A DNA stretch of 64,000 nucleotides from CAYVUV01 sp964455095 (GTDB lineage: Bacteria > Desulfobacterota > Binatia > HRBIN30 > CADEER01). A program made the translations under genes and the position numbers. This document shows, piece by piece, positions 46,923-56,859 of this stretch (position 1 is its first letter; each line of letters starts with the position of its first letter). Location: the NCBI GenBank assembly GCA_964455095.1, contig CAYVUV010000153.1, positions 1 through 64,000 on the forward strand, written 5' to 3'. Under the pieces are notes generated by a model. That model had not been told where the DNA came from, ran no database searches, and saw nothing but the letters and a program-made list of their open reading frames with translations.

Positions 46923-49063
46923 CGCTTTGTCGTTATCCGAGGTCCACGAACCTCGAACTGGATGGCGGTGGCGGCGCGGCGCTGGGCGTCGAGCAGTGAC
47001 AGCGTGTGTCGGCCGGGACCCGGTGCCCATAGAACCGGGCGGGCGGCATTTCCCAGGGCGACGCCATCGAGCGACCACTCGAGATCGGCGGCGAAGTCGG
47101 CGGCAAAGGCGATGCGCTGATCCTGGTCGGGGATGTCGGGGTCGATGGCGATGACGCTGCCGTCGATCGGCGCGAGGATGCGCGGCAGCGCGGCAAGCCT
47201 TGGCGCGTCCGACCGCGGCTCGGTACCGCGCACGAACCACTCGCGGCGCAGCGGCTCGGCATCGTCGGGGAAGTGCGCCGGCGCGTCGCGCACGCCAGGC
47301 GGCGGCTCGGGCGGCTCGCTGGGGATCTCGCGGTGGAGCCAGTCCATCACGTCGTGCCACACCGGTGCGGCGCCGGTCACGCCGCTGACGTCGTGCATCG
47401 GCGCACCGGAGAAGTTGCCCACCCAGACGCCGGCGGTGTAGCGGCGTGAGAAGCCGACGCACCAGTTGTCGCGCATGTCCTTGCTGGTGCCGGTCTTGGC
47501 GGCGCTCCAGAAACGCGTCGCCAGCGCGCTGTCGAGGCCGAACGTCGCGCTGCGGCTGCCGCGGTCGGCGAGAATGTCCGCCACCAGAAACGCAGCGCCC
47601 GGCGAGTAGCGCTGCGCGCCGCTCGGCCGCAGGGCGTCCTCGCGCAGGCGAAGCGGAGCCGCTACGCCGCCGTTGGCCAGCGTGCGGTAGGCGTTGACCA
47701 GCTCCCACAGCGAGACGTCGAGCGCGCCGAGCGCGAGCGACGGCCCGTAGAACTCACCGCTCTGCACCGCGCCGCGAAAACCGAGGTCGCGCAGCTGCTG
47801 GACGAACGGCTCGGCACCGATCAGCTCCAGCGCGCGCACGGCCGGCGCGTTGAGCGAGCCCGCCAGGGCCGTGCGCACACTGACCAGGCCGCGGAAGACA
47901 TCGTCGTAGTTGTGCGGCCGGTACACCCCGCCGGACACCGCCAGCTCGATCGGCGAGTCGGCGAGCAGCGATGCCGGCGTCAGCAGGCGGCGGTCGAAGG
48001 CGAGCCCGTAGAGGAATGGCTTGAGCGTCGAACCGGCCTGGCGCGGCGCGCGCACGCCGTCGACGAACCGCGCGGCGGAGAGGTCGCCGCTGGAGCCGAC
48101 GTAGGCCAACACCGCGCCGGTGGCGTTGTCGGCGACCAGCACGGCGCCGTCGTGAACGTTGCGCTCGCGCAGCGCGAGGAGATGCTGGCGCAGAGTGTCG
48201 GCGGCGAAGCGCTGCAGTGGGCCGTCGAGGGTCGAGTGGACGTCGCCCGGTTCGTTCGCGAGGAGTTGCTGCGCCACGTGCGGCGCCTCGGCGGCGCGCC
48301 AGGCTCCGACAGTCGTCGTGGCGATGATCTGGGCGACGGCTGCATCGAGAGCCGGCCTGGGCACCAATTCGCCGCGCGCCCAGACGATCGCGCCAGCGCG
48401 ACGGCGCAGCACGGCAGGCCGCGCGTTGGGCGCCCGCAACAGGGCGGCCAGCACGGCCGCCTCCGCCTCGCCGAGACCGTGCGGGTCCTTGCCGAACAAC
48501 CCGTGCGCCGCGGCCGCGACGCCCTGCAACTCGCCGCGGAACGTGGCCAGATTCAGGTAGGCCTCGAGGATCTCGGGCTTCGTCCAGCGCCGCTCCAACG
48601 CGCGCGCCGCGCGCATCTGCCGCCATTTCTCCGGCCAGGTTCGCGCGGTGCCGCCGCGCCGCAGCGCGCGGTCGAGCTGTGCGGCGACCTGCATGGAGAT
48701 GGTGCTGGCGCCGCGCCGCGTTCCGCCAGCCAGGCGCTGCCAGGCGCTGCCGGTCACCGCCCACCAGTCGATGCCGTGGTGGCGAAAGAAACGCCGGTCC
48801 TCCGCCGCCACCACCGCGGCCTGGAGCGCCGGCGAGATGTCGGCCAGCGGCGTCCATGCCAGGCGCCGCCCGTTGCGATCGATGCGTAGCTCGTGCAGCA
48901 CCGCGCCGTGGCGATCGAGCAGGCGCGCGTCGGACGGGCGATACGCGGCGCGCACCTGGCTGAAGGGCGGGATGGATTCACTGCCCCCAACCGCGCTGAA
49001 CAATGTCGCGGCGCCGGCGATGGCGCCGAACGCGAGCAGCAGAACAATCGGCCGGCGGCTCAT
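46901..49063 (-). CDS. pbpC: Penicillin-binding protein 1C
   Basis: 720 residues. Signal anchor (about 6-24), then a GT51 glycosyltransferase domain with AAEDRRFFRHHGID and GASTISMQVA. The transpeptidase domain has catalytic Ser in RQAGSTLKPF, GSLNAPAV and KTGTSKDMRDNW. The C-terminal BiPBP-type domain (about 600-710) is present, as in E. coli PbpC. It polymerises and cross-links peptidoglycan in the periplasm. Its ATG overlaps the upstream alpha-2-macroglobulin stop by 4 bp, the classic yfhM-pbpC pairing. The final residues (ADKHG) and stop come from repeat E. Confidence 0.93.
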   Translation of the reverse strand: MSRRPIVLLLAFGAIAGAATLFSAVGGSESIPPFSQVRAAYRPSDARLLDRHGAVLHELRIDRNGRRLAWTPLADISPALQAAVVAAEDRRFFRHHGIDWWAVTGSAWQRLAGGTRRGASTISMQVAAQLDRALRRGGTARTWPEKWRQMRAARALERRWTKPEILEAYLNLATFRGELQGVAAAAHGLFGKDPHGLGEAEAAVLAALLRAPNARPAVLRRRAGAIVWARGELVPRPALDAAVAQIIATTTVGAWRAAEAPHVAQQLLANEPGDVHSTLDGPLQRFAADTLRQHLLALRERNVHDGAVLVADNATGAVLAYVGSSGDLSAARFVDGVRAPRQAGSTLKPFLYGLAFDRRLLTPASLLADSPIELAVSGGVYRPHNYDDVFRGLVSVRTALAGSLNAPAVRALELIGAEPFVQQLRDLGFRGAVQSGEFYGPSLALGALDVSLWELVNAYRTLANGGVAAPLRLREDALRPSGAQRYSPGAAFLVADILADRGSRSATFGLDSALATRFWSAAKTGTSKDMRDNWCVGFSRRYTAGVWVGNFSGAPMHDVSGVTGAAPVWHDVMDWLHREIPSEPPEPPPGVRDAPAHFPDDAEPLRREWFVRGTEPRSDAPRLAALPRILAPIDGSVIAIDPDIPDQDQRIAFAADFAADLEWSLDGVALGNAARPVLWAPGPGRHTLSLLDAQRRAATAIQFEVRGPRITTKRTADKHG

Positions 49064-52000
49064 GGTGCGACGGTGATCGCCCGGTTGGGCAGCTCGCCGA
49101 ACATCTCGGGCGCGTAGAGGGCCTCGACTCGCGTCGCCGGCAGCTGGAACGTGCCGCTCTGGTTGAGCCGGATGGCGTACTCGACGACCAGCGGTCCTTT
49201 GGGCAGGAACTCGAAGTAGGCGCGATACCCCTCGAAGGCGCGCTCGACGAAGGTCGGGGGTAACGCGGTGTCGTTCGGGTCCGGGGCGGCAGCGACCTGC
49301 GAGTCGCGGCCGAGACCGCTGCCGAGGTGCGAGGCGCCGGCCGGGACCGGGTCGTCGACCACCACCCACGTCATGTCGCTCTGCGCGTCGATCTCGAGCC
49401 GCACGCGCAAGCGATCGCCGCGGCGCACCGTGCCGTCGGCGCGCGGCTCCAGGGGCGTGACGGTCTTGGTGATGCGGTAGCCGCTGCTCAGCGGCGCCTT
49501 GAGCGGCACGGCCGCGCGCGATTGCACCGTGACCCACGGGTTGCCGGTGCCTTTGTGCTCGACGCGCAGCGGCGCCGGCTGCGCCGGCCACGGCAGCAGC
49601 AGCGGCTCGGGCGGCGGCGTCCGCCAATCGAATTGCTGCTCGCTGTCCGCCAGCGCGGCAACGGTCGTGCCGGTCACCGGCGTGGATTCGAAGGCCGTGG
49701 CAAAGCGCTGCACCGCCAGCGTGCCCCAGGCGTTGGCGACCGTGTTCTCCCACGCCCCGCGGCGCTGCCGGGCGATGGCGCCGCGCATCAGACGCGGCAG
49801 GTCCTCTTTCCAACGTTTGCTCTCGAGCAGATGCAGGGTGAGGCGCGCCGCGTTGCTGTCGGAGCCGGCCATCAGCCACCACAGCTCGTCGCCCGACTCG
49901 GTGGAGAAGCCCATCGTCGAACCCTGCAGGTTGAGCCGCGCGCGTACGATCTGCTCCGCTTCGCGGCGGCGCTGGTCGCGCTTGGCGATGCCGGGCACGC
50001 GGTCGAGCACCGTCCACCAATCGAGCAGCGCCGAGGTCGGCCACAAGTTGGGCTCGATGGCGATGCTGCCCGCCAGGTTGGCGTCGACCCCGCCGGCGCG
50101 CGCGAGCGCGGCCAGGGCTGCCAGCTTGCGCAGCGAGAGGTCGGCGGCCAGCACGTGTTGGGGTCGGTTCAGGCTGCCCTGGACGAACCGGCGCAGCCCG
50201 GTGGTGAGGCGCTCGTTCAACGCGTTGGGCAGCGACCAGCCGGCGGCGTTGGCAATCGACAGCACGTATGAGGTCAGCACCTCGCTGCCGTTGGGCATGG
50301 TGGGGAAGAACTTCAGCAGGCCGTCGCCGTCGAGGTAGGACGGCATGGCGGCGAGCACTTCGTCGCGCAGCGCCGCGTCGCCGAGCGCGACCGCGCGCGA
50401 GACCTTCTGCTCCAGGCAGGTGTACGGGTAGTCGCGCATCCAGGCGCGCACGCCGTCGAGGCTGCCGGCGAGCGTCGGCGCCAGCGCGACCGCAACCCCG
50501 CCGCGGCCGGGCAGGGCGTCGGCCGGCCGTTCGACCGGCAGGGACAAAGGCCGCTCGTAGCGCAGCAGCGTCGCCTGCAGCGTGCGCACCGGCACGGCCG
50601 GCCGCACGCGCTGCGCGACGCGCAGGCGGTCGGTGGCGGCGCCCGCTACGCTGGCCTCGATCTCGTAGCTCAAGCGCTCGACATCGGCGGGAACGGTGAC
50701 ATCCCAGCTCACCACCCGCGCCTCGCCCGCGGCCAATGCGACGGCCTGCGGGCTCAGCTCCGCGGGCAGTCCCTCGGCGCGGCCGCGCACGGTGACGTCC
50801 AGCGGGCGCTCGGTCGTGTTGCGTACGGTGAATTCCGCCGGCAGCCGATCGCCCTCGCGCACCAGTGGCGCCAGGCCGGAGAACAGCATCAGATCCTGCG
50901 TCGAGCGAATCGACATGGCGCCGCTGCCGAACAGTTCGACGCCGCCGGTGGCGACGGCGACGATGCGGAAGCCGGTCAGCGAATCGTTGAGAGGCACTTC
51001 GACGCGGGCGTCGCCGTTGGCGTCGAGCGGCACGCGGCCGCGCCAGATCAGCAGGGTGTCGAACAGCTCGCGCGTGCTCTGCCGCCCGCCGCCGCCGCCC
51101 GGCGTCACGGCCTTGCGGCCGAAGTGGCGTTTGCCGATCACCTGCATCTGCGCCGTGGCGTTGCGCACGCCGTAGCCGCGCCGGCCCATCAGCGCGTCGA
51201 GCAGGTTCCAGCTGCGGTTGGGCTCGAGCTCGAGCAAGCCCTCGTCGACCGCCGCCAGCGCGACCTCGCTGCCGGCCGGCGGCGCGGCGCCATCGGCGGT
51301 GCGCACCGCGATGTCGACGGTGGCCTTGTCGCGCACGCGGTAGACCTGGCGGTCGGACGACAGCTGCACGCGCAACTCGTGGGCGCGCCAGCCGACGCGG
51401 ATCTCGGCGATGCCGAGCTTGAACGCCGGCCGGCCGAGGTCGACCATCGCCGTCGGGGCCGGTCCGTCGCCGACGCGGCCGCGCACGGCGAAGACCGAGA
51501 CGAACACGTTCGGCGCGTACTCGCCCAGCACCGGCACTTCGATCACCGGCTGGCGGCCGGAGATGTGCTCGACATGCGCCTCGATGATGCCCTCACGCTC
51601 GACGGTCACCAGCGCGGTCGCTTCCTGGAACGGCATGCGCACCTGAAAACGCGCCGTGTCGCCGGGTTCGTAGCGGCGCTGTTCGGGCAGTACGTCGATG
51701 CGGTCGCTCGGATCGACCTCGAAACGCCAGTCGCTGTCGCCCTCGACCCAGATGTCGGTGTGCGCGACGCTGCGGCGTCCGGCGGCATCGGCGACCGACG
51801 CCTGCAGGATCAGCTGGCCCGACTGCGGCGGCGCGCCCTCGCACCAGAGCAGGCCGTGCGCGTCGGTGACGCCCTCGCAGAGCGTGCCGACCGGCCAGGT
51901 CTCGCGCACGTACTCGTATCCGTAGAAGCCGCCGACCAGGCGCTTGCGGTGCGAGTAGGTCCGCCGCTGCAGAATGTCGACGCGGGCCGCGGCGCCGCTG

Positions 52001-54837
52001 ACCGCCTTGCCGGCCGTATCGACGACGGCGACGCGCGCCCGCAAGCTGCCCGCCGTGCCGGCCCAGAACTCCGCCTTGATTCCCGCCAACCAACTGGCGG
52101 GCCAGAGCGGTACGGATGACGAGATCGTCTGCACCTCGCCGTTCGGGTCGCGCAGCTCGGCCTCGGCGAGCAGCTCGCGCACCGTCTCGGCCGGCGGCAG
52201 GCTGTCGATGCGCGCCTGCGCCGTGCCCGACGCGTCGAGCATCAAGTCGTGGCGCTGATGCACGGGCAGCGACGCGGCGGCGGGTGGGCCGTCGTTCTCG
52301 ACCTCCTCGCCGCCGCGCACGAGGCCCTCGGCGACCGGGCCGTTGGCGAAGGTGAAGCTCTCGAGCTCTTCGGGCGGCGTGAAGGCCTTGGGGCGAACGT
52401 AGGCGCGCAGGGCGACCGGCAGGTTGGCGGCCGCGCCGCCGGCGAGGTACTGCACGGCGATGTCGACCGGCACCGCGCCGACGGCGACCTGCGGCTCCGG
52501 CGGCAGGCGCAGCGTCGCCTTGAGCAAGGGGACGCGAAATTCCTCCACCCGGAACGATCCCCCGCGCCACTGGCGCAGCGGGCGTCCTGGCGCCGGTGTG
52601 GCGACGCCGGCTGGCGGAGCGACCTGTTTCAGCGTCACGTCGTAGCGCCCGAGCTTGGCCGCCGGCGGAATCGGCCAGGTGCTCTCGGCGCTGCCGTTGG
52701 GGTCCCACGCGAGCGGCAGCTCGTAGGTCTCGTTGCTGCCGAGGTGTTGCACCACGGCGAGCGCCGGCCGCTCGGCGTCGGGGACGAGCGCGAAGCCGCG
52801 CAGCGCCTGGCTGCGCAGGATGTGTTTCATGTGCACGGTCTCGCCGGCGCGGAACAGGGTGCGATCGAAGATCGTGTGGGCGACGACCGGCCCGTCCCAG
52901 TCTTCGCTCGGCAGATCGAAACGCCAGGTCTCGATGCCTTTGCTCCAGGCGGAGTGGACGAAGCTCAGATCGTCGGCCGTCTGGGCGACGACGAAGAGCC
53001 CGGAGTCGAGCGCGGTGAGGGCGCGGTTCTGATAGTAGTCGGCGTAGTCGGGCGCTTCCCAATCCTCGAAGGCATCGGCGTCGTAGCAGCCGCGCACGCT
53101 GTTGAAGGGCGGCAGGCCGTCGAGGTGCGCGATGCCGTGCTCGTCGGTGTCGCCGCGCGCGAGGACACTGCCGGAGCAGTCCTGCACGGTGACGTGCGCG
53201 CCCGCCACCGGCTCGGCGGCATCGAGCGTCGTCACCCAGGCGATGGCGTTCTCGCGCCCGGCTTTGAAGTGCACCGAGAGATTGGTCACCAGCGCGGCGG
53301 CCGGCACGTACATCGGCTTCGGCTTGTCGAGCAGCGCGGCGCCGAGGCGCGGGCTCTCGAGCTCGACGATGTACAGCCCCGGCGATTTGAACGGGATGCC
53401 GACCACCTCGAGCGTCTCGACGCCCTCGGTCTTGGGCAGTGTGAAGGGTTGCGCGGCGGCGTCCGGTACGGCGGCAAACAGCGAGCGGTCGCGTTTCGCC
53501 AACGCGACGCGGCGCAGCCACGGCAGGATGTCCTCGGGGTCTTGCGGGGCGATGCGCTGCACGTTGCCGGTGACGCTGTCGACGATGCCGCCGAGCGCGG
53601 CGCCGACGCCCCCCGCCGCGGCGCGTTCCCTGGTGGCGCGGTGCAGCCTGGCCGCCAGCGCCGGCTCGACGTTGCGCAGCGTCACGGGCAGGGCCGGGTC
53701 GGCCTTCGCTTCGAGAATGCCGAAGCGCGCGGCAAACTTGGCCAGTGGCGGGAAGCCATCGGTCTTCACCGAGAGCGGGAAGTCGCGCTGGTTGAGCAGC
53801 GCGCGACCGGCATCGTCGCGCAGGTCGGCGGGCAGGGCGATCTCCACCGCCGACGATTCGGGAAACGGCCCGGCGAAGGTCACGCGGCTGACGAACTCCG
53901 CCGGCGTGTCGGGGGCTTTGGGGCTCGCCGGCGGCTGGCCGGGTGCGGTGAGGGTGATCTGCTGCGCGCGCTCCCAGGCCACCGGAGCGGAGAAGCTCAC
54001 GCTCAGCGGCAGGATCGGGATGCACGGCGCGCTGGCTTTCATCCGTTCGCAGTAGAGCTGGGCGGTGAACTCGGGGCGGGTGACGAAGTCGAGGACCTGA
54101 TCCTGATCGGTCGCCACGCCGCTGGTGGCGGCGATGCCTTTGCCCCAGATCAGTTGCACCTTCTTGCCGTTGGGAAAGCGCTGAACGGCCTGCACGATCA
54201 GCAACGGTTCGTCCGGGACCTGCCACGGCGGCAGCGCGGCGAGAATGGTCGCGCGCGTCTCGTCGCTGACGATGCGCGCGCCGATGCGTTCGGGCAGACC
54301 GTCGACGGCGAAGGCGACATGGCGCAGCACCGACTCGGGCGTCGGCGCGGCATCGAGCGACAGAATGAAGGCCTGTTCCTCCTCGATGCGCTCCTCACCG
54401 CTGTAGGGAGTGGAGCTGCGGATGGTCGGCCCACCGGTGGAGAAGGCGAACGCCTGCGGCCCGCTGACCGGCGCGCCGCCGAGGCTGCGCAGATCGGCGC
54501 GCAGCGTGAACGCGCAGCGCAACCCGGCGGGCAGATCGCGTTCGAAGTCGAAGACCCAGGTGCGGCTGTCGATCCAGCGCGCCGAGCCCTTTTCGGGGCA
54601 TTCGCGCGTGAACGGATCGGCGGCGCGGCGCGGATCGCCGAGCGGCACCATCGGCGCCGAGAAGCGCGCGGTCACCTGGCGCACGTCCTTGACGACACCT
54701 TGTGGCGAGAACTGGATGACGCTGGCTGCGGTGGCCGGCTTGGCCGCCTCGGCGGCGTGCAACGTATGCGGCAGCGCCAGCACCAGCACGCAGGCAGTCA
54801 GTTGGTACGCTCGCGATCCCCGTTCCGCTCGCCTCAT
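49060..54837 (-). CDS. Bacterial alpha-2-macroglobulin (YfhM-like)
   Basis: 1925 residues with an export signal (about 10-30, LTACVLVLALPHTLHAAE). MG domains fill most of the length; a YVPAAALVTNLSVHFKAGRE segment near 530 is typical. The thioester motif YPYTCLEQK is intact with Cys1474, and the following alpha/alpha barrel (about 1480-1720) and end domain are complete. These proteins trap attacking proteases in the periplasm and work with PBP1C, encoded by the overlapping next gene. ATG 54837 has GGGGAGCG upstream; longer upstream reading is unlikely to be translated. Confidence 0.93.
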   Translation of the reverse strand: MRRAERGSRAYQLTACVLVLALPHTLHAAEAAKPATAASVIQFSPQGVVKDVRQVTARFSAPMVPLGDPRRAADPFTRECPEKGSARWIDSRTWVFDFERDLPAGLRCAFTLRADLRSLGGAPVSGPQAFAFSTGGPTIRSSTPYSGEERIEEEQAFILSLDAAPTPESVLRHVAFAVDGLPERIGARIVSDETRATILAALPPWQVPDEPLLIVQAVQRFPNGKKVQLIWGKGIAATSGVATDQDQVLDFVTRPEFTAQLYCERMKASAPCIPILPLSVSFSAPVAWERAQQITLTAPGQPPASPKAPDTPAEFVSRVTFAGPFPESSAVEIALPADLRDDAGRALLNQRDFPLSVKTDGFPPLAKFAARFGILEAKADPALPVTLRNVEPALAARLHRATRERAAAGGVGAALGGIVDSVTGNVQRIAPQDPEDILPWLRRVALAKRDRSLFAAVPDAAAQPFTLPKTEGVETLEVVGIPFKSPGLYIVELESPRLGAALLDKPKPMYVPAAALVTNLSVHFKAGRENAIAWVTTLDAAEPVAGAHVTVQDCSGSVLARGDTDEHGIAHLDGLPPFNSVRGCYDADAFEDWEAPDYADYYQNRALTALDSGLFVVAQTADDLSFVHSAWSKGIETWRFDLPSEDWDGPVVAHTIFDRTLFRAGETVHMKHILRSQALRGFALVPDAERPALAVVQHLGSNETYELPLAWDPNGSAESTWPIPPAAKLGRYDVTLKQVAPPAGVATPAPGRPLRQWRGGSFRVEEFRVPLLKATLRLPPEPQVAVGAVPVDIAVQYLAGGAAANLPVALRAYVRPKAFTPPEELESFTFANGPVAEGLVRGGEEVENDGPPAAASLPVHQRHDLMLDASGTAQARIDSLPPAETVRELLAEAELRDPNGEVQTISSSVPLWPASWLAGIKAEFWAGTAGSLRARVAVVDTAGKAVSGAAARVDILQRRTYSHRKRLVGGFYGYEYVRETWPVGTLCEGVTDAHGLLWCEGAPPQSGQLILQASVADAAGRRSVAHTDIWVEGDSDWRFEVDPSDRIDVLPEQRRYEPGDTARFQVRMPFQEATALVTVEREGIIEAHVEHISGRQPVIEVPVLGEYAPNVFVSVFAVRGRVGDGPAPTAMVDLGRPAFKLGIAEIRVGWRAHELRVQLSSDRQVYRVRDKATVDIAVRTADGAAPPAGSEVALAAVDEGLLELEPNRSWNLLDALMGRRGYGVRNATAQMQVIGKRHFGRKAVTPGGGGGRQSTRELFDTLLIWRGRVPLDANGDARVEVPLNDSLTGFRIVAVATGGVELFGSGAMSIRSTQDLMLFSGLAPLVREGDRLPAEFTVRNTTERPLDVTVRGRAEGLPAELSPQAVALAAGEARVVSWDVTVPADVERLSYEIEASVAGAATDRLRVAQRVRPAVPVRTLQATLLRYERPLSLPVERPADALPGRGGVAVALAPTLAGSLDGVRAWMRDYPYTCLEQKVSRAVALGDAALRDEVLAAMPSYLDGDGLLKFFPTMPNGSEVLTSYVLSIANAAGWSLPNALNERLTTGLRRFVQGSLNRPQHVLAADLSLRKLAALAALARAGGVDANLAGSIAIEPNLWPTSALLDWWTVLDRVPGIAKRDQRRREAEQIVRARLNLQGSTMGFSTESGDELWWLMAGSDSNAARLTLHLLESKRWKEDLPRLMRGAIARQRRGAWENTVANAWGTLAVQRFATAFESTPVTGTTVAALADSEQQFDWRTPPPEPLLLPWPAQPAPLRVEHKGTGNPWVTVQSRAAVPLKAPLSSGYRITKTVTPLEPRADGTVRRGDRLRVRLEIDAQSDMTWVVVDDPVPAGASHLGSGLGRDSQVAAAPDPNDTALPPTFVERAFEGYRAYFEFLPKGPLVVEYAIRLNQSGTFQLPATRVEALYAPEMFGELPNRAITVAP

Positions 54838-55200
54838 GCGCGCTCCCCCTGTCCGTGCCGCCTCTCCGCTAGCTGCGTTGCGGACGCACGTCAATCGAGG
54901 CCCCTCTGCGGTCGGGCGCCGACGCTCGCCACGGCTGGCCTCCCTGCAAGCCGTCACCGCTTCGGTGGAAGGGGGCCTGCCTCCGCGGAAGGCTTCCCCG
55001 AAGTTTCGCGAGAGTTTCCGGACTTCGATAGCGAGGTTTGCCAAGCTAGCAGCTCACGAAGGTGAACCGGTGTGGCAGGTGCGGTGAAGCGGGCGCCAGG
55101 ATGCCCGACGAATACGGCGAACACTGATAGCGGAGCGATCTCTGGGGGATCTTTTGTGTACCCCGCCAGCTCCTGGCGAGGAAGAAACGGGGGAAAAGCG
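54838..55200. other. Divergent intergenic region
   Basis: 363 bp between the alpha-2-macroglobulin and first sulfatase genes. It should hold both promoters. I see no repeat, tRNA or strong hairpin, and no convincing promoter consensus. Confidence 0.5.
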
Positions 55201-56850
55201 ATGAAGAAGCGGCTTTCCGTGCAGGCAGTCGGCGCGTTCTCAGCGGCGCTTCTGGCCGCGCTCGTCGTGGCGGTGATTCCGGCCGCCGCGGCGGACAAGC
55301 CCAATATCATCCTGATCTTGTCGGATGACTTCGGCTACGGTGACTCGGGCCCCTACGGCGGCGGGCCGGGGCGCGGTATGCCGACTCCCAACCTCGACCG
55401 ACTCGCGAGCGAGGGCATGACCTTCTACTCGTTCTACGCCCAGCCGAGTTGCACGCCGGGGCGCGCCGCGGTGCAAACGGGGCGCATTCCCAACCGCAGC
55501 GGCATGACCACCGTCGCCTTCCAGGGACAGGGCGGCGGCCTGCCGGCGGCGGAGTGGACGGTGGCGTCGGTGCTGAAGACCGCCGGCTACCAGACCTTCT
55601 TCACCGGCAAGTGGCACCTCGGCGAAGCCGACTACGCCATGCCCACCGCCCAGGGCTACGACGAAATGCGCTACTGCGGCCTGTATCACCTCAACGCGTA
55701 TACGTACGGCGATCCGACCTGGTTTCCCGACATGGACCCGAAGCTGCGTGAAATGTTCCAGAAGGTGACCAAGGGCGCGCTCTCGGGCAAGGCGGGCGAG
55801 GCACCGAAAGAGGAGTTCAAGATCAACGGCCAGTACGTCGACACACCCGACAAGGGCGTCGTCGGTATTCCGTTCTTCGATGCCTACGTCGAGAAGGCCG
55901 CGCTCGAGCATCTCGACGCGGTGGCAAAGTCCGACAAGCCGTTCTTCATGAGCGTCAATTTCATGAAGGTCCACCAGCCGAACATGCCGCATCCCGACTT
56001 CGAGCATAAGTCGATGTCCAAGAGCAAGTATGCCGACTCGGTGGTCGAGAACGACTCGCGCATCGGCAAGGTGCTGGACAAGGTGCGCGCCCTGGGCCTC
56101 GACAAGAACACGTACGTGTTCTGGACGACCGACAACGGCGCCTGGCAGGACGTCTATCCGGACGCGGGCTACACGCCGTTCCGCGGCACCAAGGGGACCG
56201 TGCGCGAAGGCGGCAATCGCGTTCCGGCGATTGCCTGGGGGCCGAAGATCCAGGCCGGGTCGAAGAACTACGACATCCTTGGCGGGCTCGACTACATGGC
56301 GACGTTTGCGTCTCTCGCCGGCATCAAGCTGCCGGAGAAGGATCGCGACGGGCAGCCGATCGTCTTCGACAGTTACGACATGTCAGCGGTCCTGTTCGGC
56401 ACAGGCAAATCGGAACGCAACTCCTGGTTCTATTTCACGGAGAACGAGCTGAGCCCCGGTGCCGCGCGGGTGGGCAACTACAAGGCGGTGTTCAACCTGC
56501 GCGGCGACAACGGCCAGCCGACCGGCGGTCTCGCGGTCGACACCAACCTGGGGTGGAAGGGGCCTGAATCGTACGTGGCCACCGTGCCCCAGGTGTTCGA
56601 TCTCTGGCAGGACCCGCAGGAACGCTACGACCTCTTCATGAACAACTACACGGAGCGAACCTGGACGCTGGTCACGATCAGCGAGGCAATCAGGGGGTTG
56701 ATGAAGACCTACGTCGACTATCCGCCGCGCAAGCTCCAGAGCATGAGCTACGACGGCCCGATTACGCTCTCGAAGTACCAGAAATTTCAGTGGGTACGCG
56801 ACCAACTGAAACAAGAAGGCATCAACATCCCCCTGCCGGCGGGGAATTGA
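55201..56850 (+). CDS. Exported arylsulfatase (1)
   Basis: 549 residues, signal peptide 1-34 (ending IPAAAA). It starts KPNIILILSDDFGYGDSG with the calcium-binding Asp pair. The formylglycine motif SCTPGRAAVQTGR has Cys84; TGKWHLGEADY and TTDNGAWQD provide further active-site Lys, His, Asp and Asn. It should hydrolyse a sulfate or similar ester in the periplasm after Cys is converted to formylglycine; no FGE or anSME gene is in the window. Only 9 bp separate it from the next sulfatase gene. Confidence 0.92.
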   Translation: MKKRLSVQAVGAFSAALLAALVVAVIPAAAADKPNIILILSDDFGYGDSGPYGGGPGRGMPTPNLDRLASEGMTFYSFYAQPSCTPGRAAVQTGRIPNRSGMTTVAFQGQGGGLPAAEWTVASVLKTAGYQTFFTGKWHLGEADYAMPTAQGYDEMRYCGLYHLNAYTYGDPTWFPDMDPKLREMFQKVTKGALSGKAGEAPKEEFKINGQYVDTPDKGVVGIPFFDAYVEKAALEHLDAVAKSDKPFFMSVNFMKVHQPNMPHPDFEHKSMSKSKYADSVVENDSRIGKVLDKVRALGLDKNTYVFWTTDNGAWQDVYPDAGYTPFRGTKGTVREGGNRVPAIAWGPKIQAGSKNYDILGGLDYMATFASLAGIKLPEKDRDGQPIVFDSYDMSAVLFGTGKSERNSWFYFTENELSPGAARVGNYKAVFNLRGDNGQPTGGLAVDTNLGWKGPESYVATVPQVFDLWQDPQERYDLFMNNYTERTWTLVTISEAIRGLMKTYVDYPPRKLQSMSYDGPITLSKYQKFQWVRDQLKQEGINIPLPAGN

Positions 56851-56859
56851 GGAGTGAAG

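Noticed and set aside
51593..55065. Extra long frames on both strands over the alpha-2-macroglobulin gene
   Set aside because: Only the 1925-codon minus frame has the thioester, MG-domain and signal peptide features.
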